15,255 nt of DNA, from positions 1-15,255 of the forward strand of contig CAYONP010000122.1 of NCBI GenBank assembly GCA_964405335.1, in the 5' to 3' direction. Positions within the stretch are counted from its first letter, which is position 1. The number at the start of each line of letters is the position of its first letter. The DNA comes from CAYONP01 sp964405335 (GTDB taxonomy: Bacteria; Armatimonadota; UBA10988). Of the stretch, positions 12,546 through 15,255 are shown piece after piece. A program made the translations under genes and the position numbers. The notes beneath the pieces were generated by a model. The model ran no database searches and was not told the DNA's origin. It saw only the letters and a list, made by a program, of their open reading frames with translations.

Positions 12546-13031
12546 TCACCGGCCGCCGCCGCCCTCTGAAGCGATCGGCCACGCCCCCACCAGCCGCCGC
12601 GTCAGCACCACCTGGCCGAGGTGGTAGGCGTTGTGACCGGCCAGGTCGCCGAGCAGCGTGGCGACCGGAATCTCCTTGCCGTGAATGGCCACCGTCGCCG
12701 CCAGGGCCGCCTCGTCCGCGGCGAGGGCGACAGCCCGGTCGACCAGCGCCCGGAAGCGGTCGCGCAGCGCCGGCCAGCCACCCGGCTCGGTGCTGGGGCA
12801 GTCGTCGGTCCAGGTGTCCAGCGCGGTGAAGTCACCGGACTCGATCCCATCGAGGTAGAGCCTGAGCCAGAAGGCGCAGTGGGCGACCAGGTCGGCGACC
12901 GAGCGTTCCGCGCCGTCGGGCAGGCGCGTGGCGGTCTCTCCGTCGAGTCCGTCGAGCAGCGAGCGTGCCTCGCCGAAGATGCCTTCGGCGGTGTAGAGGC
13001 GGGTGAGGGTCGTCGATTGGGCGGTGGGCAA
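12546..13031 (-). CDS. DinB-family metal-binding protein
   Basis: A 161-residue protein of the DinB/YfiT-like four-helix superfamily. The three metal-binding histidines are in place: His51 (LVAHCAFWL), His133 and His137 (GHNAYHLGQVVL). Members include thiol-dependent transferases and many proteins of unknown role, so the reaction cannot be named; it is cytoplasmic. The start is a TTG (13031) with GGAG 8 bases upstream; no ATG or GTG start fits the family N-terminus better. It lies between two toxin-antitoxin pairs on the same strand, 25 bases after the DUF5615 gene, and its end abuts the vapB promoter. Confidence 0.85.
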   Translation of the reverse strand: MPTAQSTTLTRLYTAEGIFGEARSLLDGLDGETATRLPDGAERSVADLVAHCAFWLRLYLDGIESGDFTALDTWTDDCPSTEPGGWPALRDRFRALVDRAVALAADEAALAATVAIHGKEIPVATLLGDLAGHNAYHLGQVVLTRRLVGAWPIASEGGGGR

Positions 13032-13056
13032 GGTGTGTTCTCCGCGGCCCCTGATC

Positions 13057-13407
13057 CTACAGCGGAATTTCAGTCAGCAGGCGGTCGAGGGAGTCCTTGT
13101 CGGTGCCGAGGGCAATGATCGTCAGTTCGTCGACGACCTGCCGGATCGGCGTGCCGCTGTGGATGATGACCATCCCGGGCGAGCTGACGCCGGCACCGAG
13201 CAAGTCCCACAGCTCAGCCGGCATCGTCCGAACATCCTGGGTGACCACCACGCGCCGTGCCACCGAGGCCCATCGCACCACCTGAGCATCCGAGCATCCC
13301 TCCAGACCGGCCTCGTGAACCGTCACGAAGTCGAGCATCGGCTCGGCCTCACGCAGCGCCCGCACGAGCTTGCCGCTGACGCACTCGTCGAGCACGAACC
13401 GGATCAC
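13057..13407 (-). CDS. DUF5615 PIN-like toxin
   Basis: A 116-residue protein of the DUF5615/Mut7-C-like PIN-fold group, expected to be a nuclease toxin. Seen: the N-terminal LDECVSGKLVRALR with Asp7 and Glu8, and VVVTQDVRTM with Asp58, the usual positions of acidic active-site residues in this group. It starts with GTG at 13407, overlapping the stop of the DUF433 gene (GTGA), so the two are translationally coupled. This order, DUF433 antitoxin then DUF5615 toxin, is the standard pair (VapBC45-like). It is unrelated in sequence to the VapC-like protein 800 bases away. Confidence 0.88.
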   Translation of the reverse strand: MIRFVLDECVSGKLVRALREAEPMLDFVTVHEAGLEGCSDAQVVRWASVARRVVVTQDVRTMPAELWDLLGAGVSSPGMVIIHSGTPIRQVVDELTIIALGTDKDSLDRLLTEIPL

Positions 13408-13757
13408 GACCGCGTGCCGGCCTGCATCTCAGCGTGTCGCGCCTTCAAACGCGCGACGGCCTCGTGGTAGCCAGGCTGCGAGACGATCTTCTGGTGAAGC
13501 TCCTCCGCCAGCCGCTCCTCCTCGGCCAGGTAGGCATCGACGGCCTCGCGGTTGGCCAGGTAGTAGGCAATCGCCCCGTAGACGTCAGCCAGCTCGAGGG
13601 TCGGGTAGTGCTCGACCATCTGCTCGGGTGTGAGGCCCTCGAGGTGGTGGCCGACGACCTGCCAGAGGTTGACCCGCGTCCGGCCGACGCGGACGGCGCC
13701 GCCCTCCCAGACCTGGATGGGGACGGGCATCTGCTCGGGGATGTCCAAGCTGGCCAC
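13404..13757 (-). CDS. DUF433 antitoxin
   Basis: A 117-residue DUF433 protein, the usual antitoxin partner of DUF5615. Core motif: GRTRVNLWQVVGHHLEGLTP, then EQMVEHYPTLELADVYGAIAYYL, giving a helix-turn-helix-like DNA-binding domain, followed by a charged helical tail (about 70-117) likely to bind the toxin. It starts with GTG at 13757, with GGAG 6 bases upstream (13764-13767); the in-frame ATG nine codons later has no comparable site. It probably represses its own operon. The gene begins 48 bases after the hpnH stop on the same strand, so it may be read from the hpnH promoter as well. Confidence 0.88.
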   Translation of the reverse strand: MASLDIPEQMPVPIQVWEGGAVRVGRTRVNLWQVVGHHLEGLTPEQMVEHYPTLELADVYGAIAYYLANREAVDAYLAEEERLAEELHQKIVSQPGYHEAVARLKARHAEMQAGTRS

Positions 13758-13805
13758 GGCTGGCTCCGGAGGACTCAGAACGTAGCTGGCCGGGCGGAGG
13801 TTCGC

Positions 13806-14897
13806 TCAGCCCGCCGCGTCGGCCTCCTGGATCACCGGCAGCAGCTCGGTCCGGTCGACGTCGGGTCCGGCCGGCGGGAGCGGGGCCTTGCCGTTCGGGC
13901 GGGTCATATTCCACATCATCAGTTCGACAAAGCCCTTGAAATCGCTCGTCGCCGCCTTCACCGCGCTCGCCTCAAAGCCGCTGTGCATGTAGCAGTTCTG
14001 GCACTTGCTGTCCTGCCGGGTTTCCCAATAGTCCCAATCGACCCCGTTCCAGAACTCGTCCCAAGACTGGTAGAACTGCTCGCCGATGAGATAGCAGGGC
14101 GCCTTCCAGCCCAGCGGCGTGCGGGTGACCGTGCTGTACGGCGCGCAGTTCAGCTCACGCTCGCCAGCGCAAAACTGCAAGAACGCCGGCGTCGCCGTGA
14201 GCGGGTACTTGCGCGCCAACTGCATCACCCGGCCGAACTTGCGGTGGATGTCGTCACGCTTGAGGAAGATGTCGCGACTGACCGAGGCGTACTGGTAACC
14301 CGGGCTGATCAACATGCCGTCGACGTCGAGCCCCATGAGCAGCTCGCACAGCTCCTCGACCTCGGCCATCGAGGTCTCTTGATAGACCGTGGTGTTGGTC
14401 ACCGTGTAGTAGCCGCGCCGCTTCGACTCGGCAATCATCTCGACCGCCTTGTCGAACACACCCTCCTTGGCGCAGACGTAATCGTGCGTCTCGCGCATGC
14501 CGTCGAGATGGACGTTGACAATCAGGTGCGGGTCGGGCGGGATGACGTCGAAGACCTTCTTGTCCATCACCAGGGCGTTGGTGCACAGATAGATGTACCG
14601 GCCGCGGGCAATCAACCCGGCCATCAGCTCGGGTAACTCGGGATAGAGCGTCGGCTCGCCGCCGCACAGGCTGAGCGTCGGCGCGCCGCACTCATCGGCC
14701 GCCTGCAGGCAGACCTCGACCGGCAGGCGGTCTTTCAGATGCCCGGTGTGCCGCTCGGTGCTGCAGCCGATGCACTGGAGGTTGCAGGTGTAAAGCGGCT
14801 CGAGCATCAGCACGGTGGGGTACCGCCGGCGGCGCTGCCGCGACTGGAGCATCATGTAGCGGGTTACGGCCAGGGTCAGGCCGAGCGGGAATCGCAT
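13806..14897 (-). CDS. hpnH: Adenosylhopane synthase HpnH (radical SAM)
   Basis: A 363-residue radical SAM enzyme that joins 5'-deoxyadenosine to a C30 hopene to give adenosylhopane, the first step of extended (C35) hopanoids. Seen: RYPTVLMLEPLYTCNLQCIGC with the cluster cysteines Cys38, Cys42 and Cys45 (read in two parts), the SAM-binding CGGEPTLYPEL, the HpnH-typical YLCTNAL, VHLDGMRETHD, GVFDKAVE and DGMLISPGY, and a C-terminal DUF3463-like region with GWKAPCYLIGE and CQNCYMHSGFEASAV. Start at 14897 gives MRFPLGLTLAV, as in HpnH relatives; in-frame ATGs at 14954 and 14981 lie within or upstream of a clear promoter -10, so they cannot be used from it. The gene has its own promoter and is followed by a toxin-antitoxin pair. 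Confidence 0.93.
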   Translation of the reverse strand: MRFPLGLTLAVTRYMMLQSRQRRRRYPTVLMLEPLYTCNLQCIGCSTERHTGHLKDRLPVEVCLQAADECGAPTLSLCGGEPTLYPELPELMAGLIARGRYIYLCTNALVMDKKVFDVIPPDPHLIVNVHLDGMRETHDYVCAKEGVFDKAVEMIAESKRRGYYTVTNTTVYQETSMAEVEELCELLMGLDVDGMLISPGYQYASVSRDIFLKRDDIHRKFGRVMQLARKYPLTATPAFLQFCAGERELNCAPYSTVTRTPLGWKAPCYLIGEQFYQSWDEFWNGVDWDYWETRQDSKCQNCYMHSGFEASAVKAATSDFKGFVELMMWNMTRPNGKAPLPPAGPDVDRTELLPVIQEADAAG

Positions 14898-14952
14898 CAG
14901 TGCGTAGCCCCTGCCGGCGCGCCTCCAGACGCATCGGCTCAGACATCGCCAC

Positions 14953-14981
14953 ATGATAGGTCGGGCGGTTAGCCGTGTCAA
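14953..14981 (-). promoter_or_regulatory. Sigma70-type promoter of hpnH
   Basis: On the minus strand TTGACA (14981-14976) and TATCAT (14958-14953) are separated by exactly 17 bases. The -35 is perfect and the -10 has one mismatch. Transcription should begin near 14946, leaving a leader of about 50 bases before the hpnH ATG at 14897. This rules out the two upstream in-frame ATGs. Confidence 0.78.
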
Positions 14982-14996
14982 CGAGGACCGGCGCGC

Positions 14997-15251
14997 TCAA
15001 CGCGTGTCAGCGGCGCCTCCTGGCGCCGTCAGCGTGTAGATCACCGCCTGCTCGGGCAGCTCGCGGCGCGGTTCGCCCCATTCGGTCCGCTGCACCTCGC
15101 GCAGGCCGGTGGGCAGATTGTCGAGCCAACCGTCGAACTCGACCTCGCGCACCGCCGAGCGACCGATCTCGGTGTCGAGCCGCTGATAGCGCAGCGCCGT
15201 CGGCGTGGACAGCGCGTCGGCCGGCAGCCAGAGCTCGAGATAGGTCGCCAT
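14997..15251 (-). CDS. Unknown protein at window edge
   Basis: An unrecognised frame of 84 residues (begins MATYLELWLPADAL, ends LTAPGGAADTR), without signal peptide or membrane helix. The ATG at 15251 is 4 bases from the window end and the frame is still open there, so the true start may lie outside and the piece may be the end of a larger protein. The amino-acid use looks like real coding sequence. It lies 99 bases before hpnH, which has its own promoter, so a shared job with hopanoid genes is not implied. Confidence 0.5.
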   Translation of the reverse strand: MATYLELWLPADALSTPTALRYQRLDTEIGRSAVREVEFDGWLDNLPTGLREVQRTEWGEPRRELPEQAVIYTLTAPGGAADTR

Positions 15252-15255
15252 CGGC

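Noticed and set aside
13434..14636. A 400-codon plus-strand frame antisense to hpnH and the DUF433 gene
   Set aside because: hpnH motifs and promoter support the minus strand; the plus frame is a composition shadow.
1..15255. CRISPR arrays, tRNA, rRNA or intact insertion sequences
   Set aside because: No regularly spaced repeats, no tRNA-like cloverleaf, no rRNA-like stretch and no transposase-like frame were seen.

Overview
The window is very GC-rich, densely coded chromosomal DNA. It carries a membrane-bound respiratory nitrate reductase gene, a Tat-exported sulfatase, a secreted serine hydrolase and two hopanoid genes, which points to a free-living diderm (Gram-negative) bacterium able to respire nitrate and make hopanoids. 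The phylum cannot be fixed from the sequence alone. The gene mix would suit an environmental, metagenome-type lineage such as Acidobacteria, Planctomycetes relatives or similar phyla, but that is inference.

Left part (1-5371), nitrogen-oxide respiration. On the minus strand, three tightly packed genes read leftward: an Rrf2-family Fe-S regulator, a membrane-anchored dihaem cytochrome c, and narG, which runs off the left edge after 1,096 codons. The regulator and cytochrome overlap by 4 bases (ATGA), and the cytochrome stop is 3 bases from the narG start. Divergent from them is a RIC/YtfE/ScdA-type di-iron protein for nitrosative-stress repair, whose N-terminal domain has lost the CC pair. The divergent promoters appear to share one -10 region at 4565-4572. 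The regulator's promoter lies so close to its ATG that the mRNA is probably leaderless. Together this looks like a self-regulated nitrate/NO respiration unit, with narH, narJ and narI expected beyond the left edge.

Middle part (5374-10825), export and hydrolysis. A near-perfect 49-base hairpin separates the convergent RIC gene and an 802-residue secreted prolyl-oligopeptidase-like hydrolase (minus). Then come a palindromic repeat of the GGGGTCAGGTC type, a small unknown gene (minus), and a plus-strand pair joined by an ATGA overlap: an unknown 237-residue protein and a Tat-exported Cys-type sulfatase. A second, longer copy of the repeat follows the sulfatase, then about 160 bases with only a strong GC palindrome.

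Right part (10826-15255), all minus strand. Two hopanoid genes, hpnH (adenosylhopane synthase, radical SAM) and hpnA (sugar epimerase), are separated by two unrelated PIN-type toxin-antitoxin pairs (VapBC-like, and DUF433/DUF5615) and a DinB-family gene. hpnH has a clear sigma70-type promoter that also settles its start codon. A short unrecognised reading frame sits at the right edge. No tRNA, rRNA, CRISPR array or intact insertion sequence was seen.
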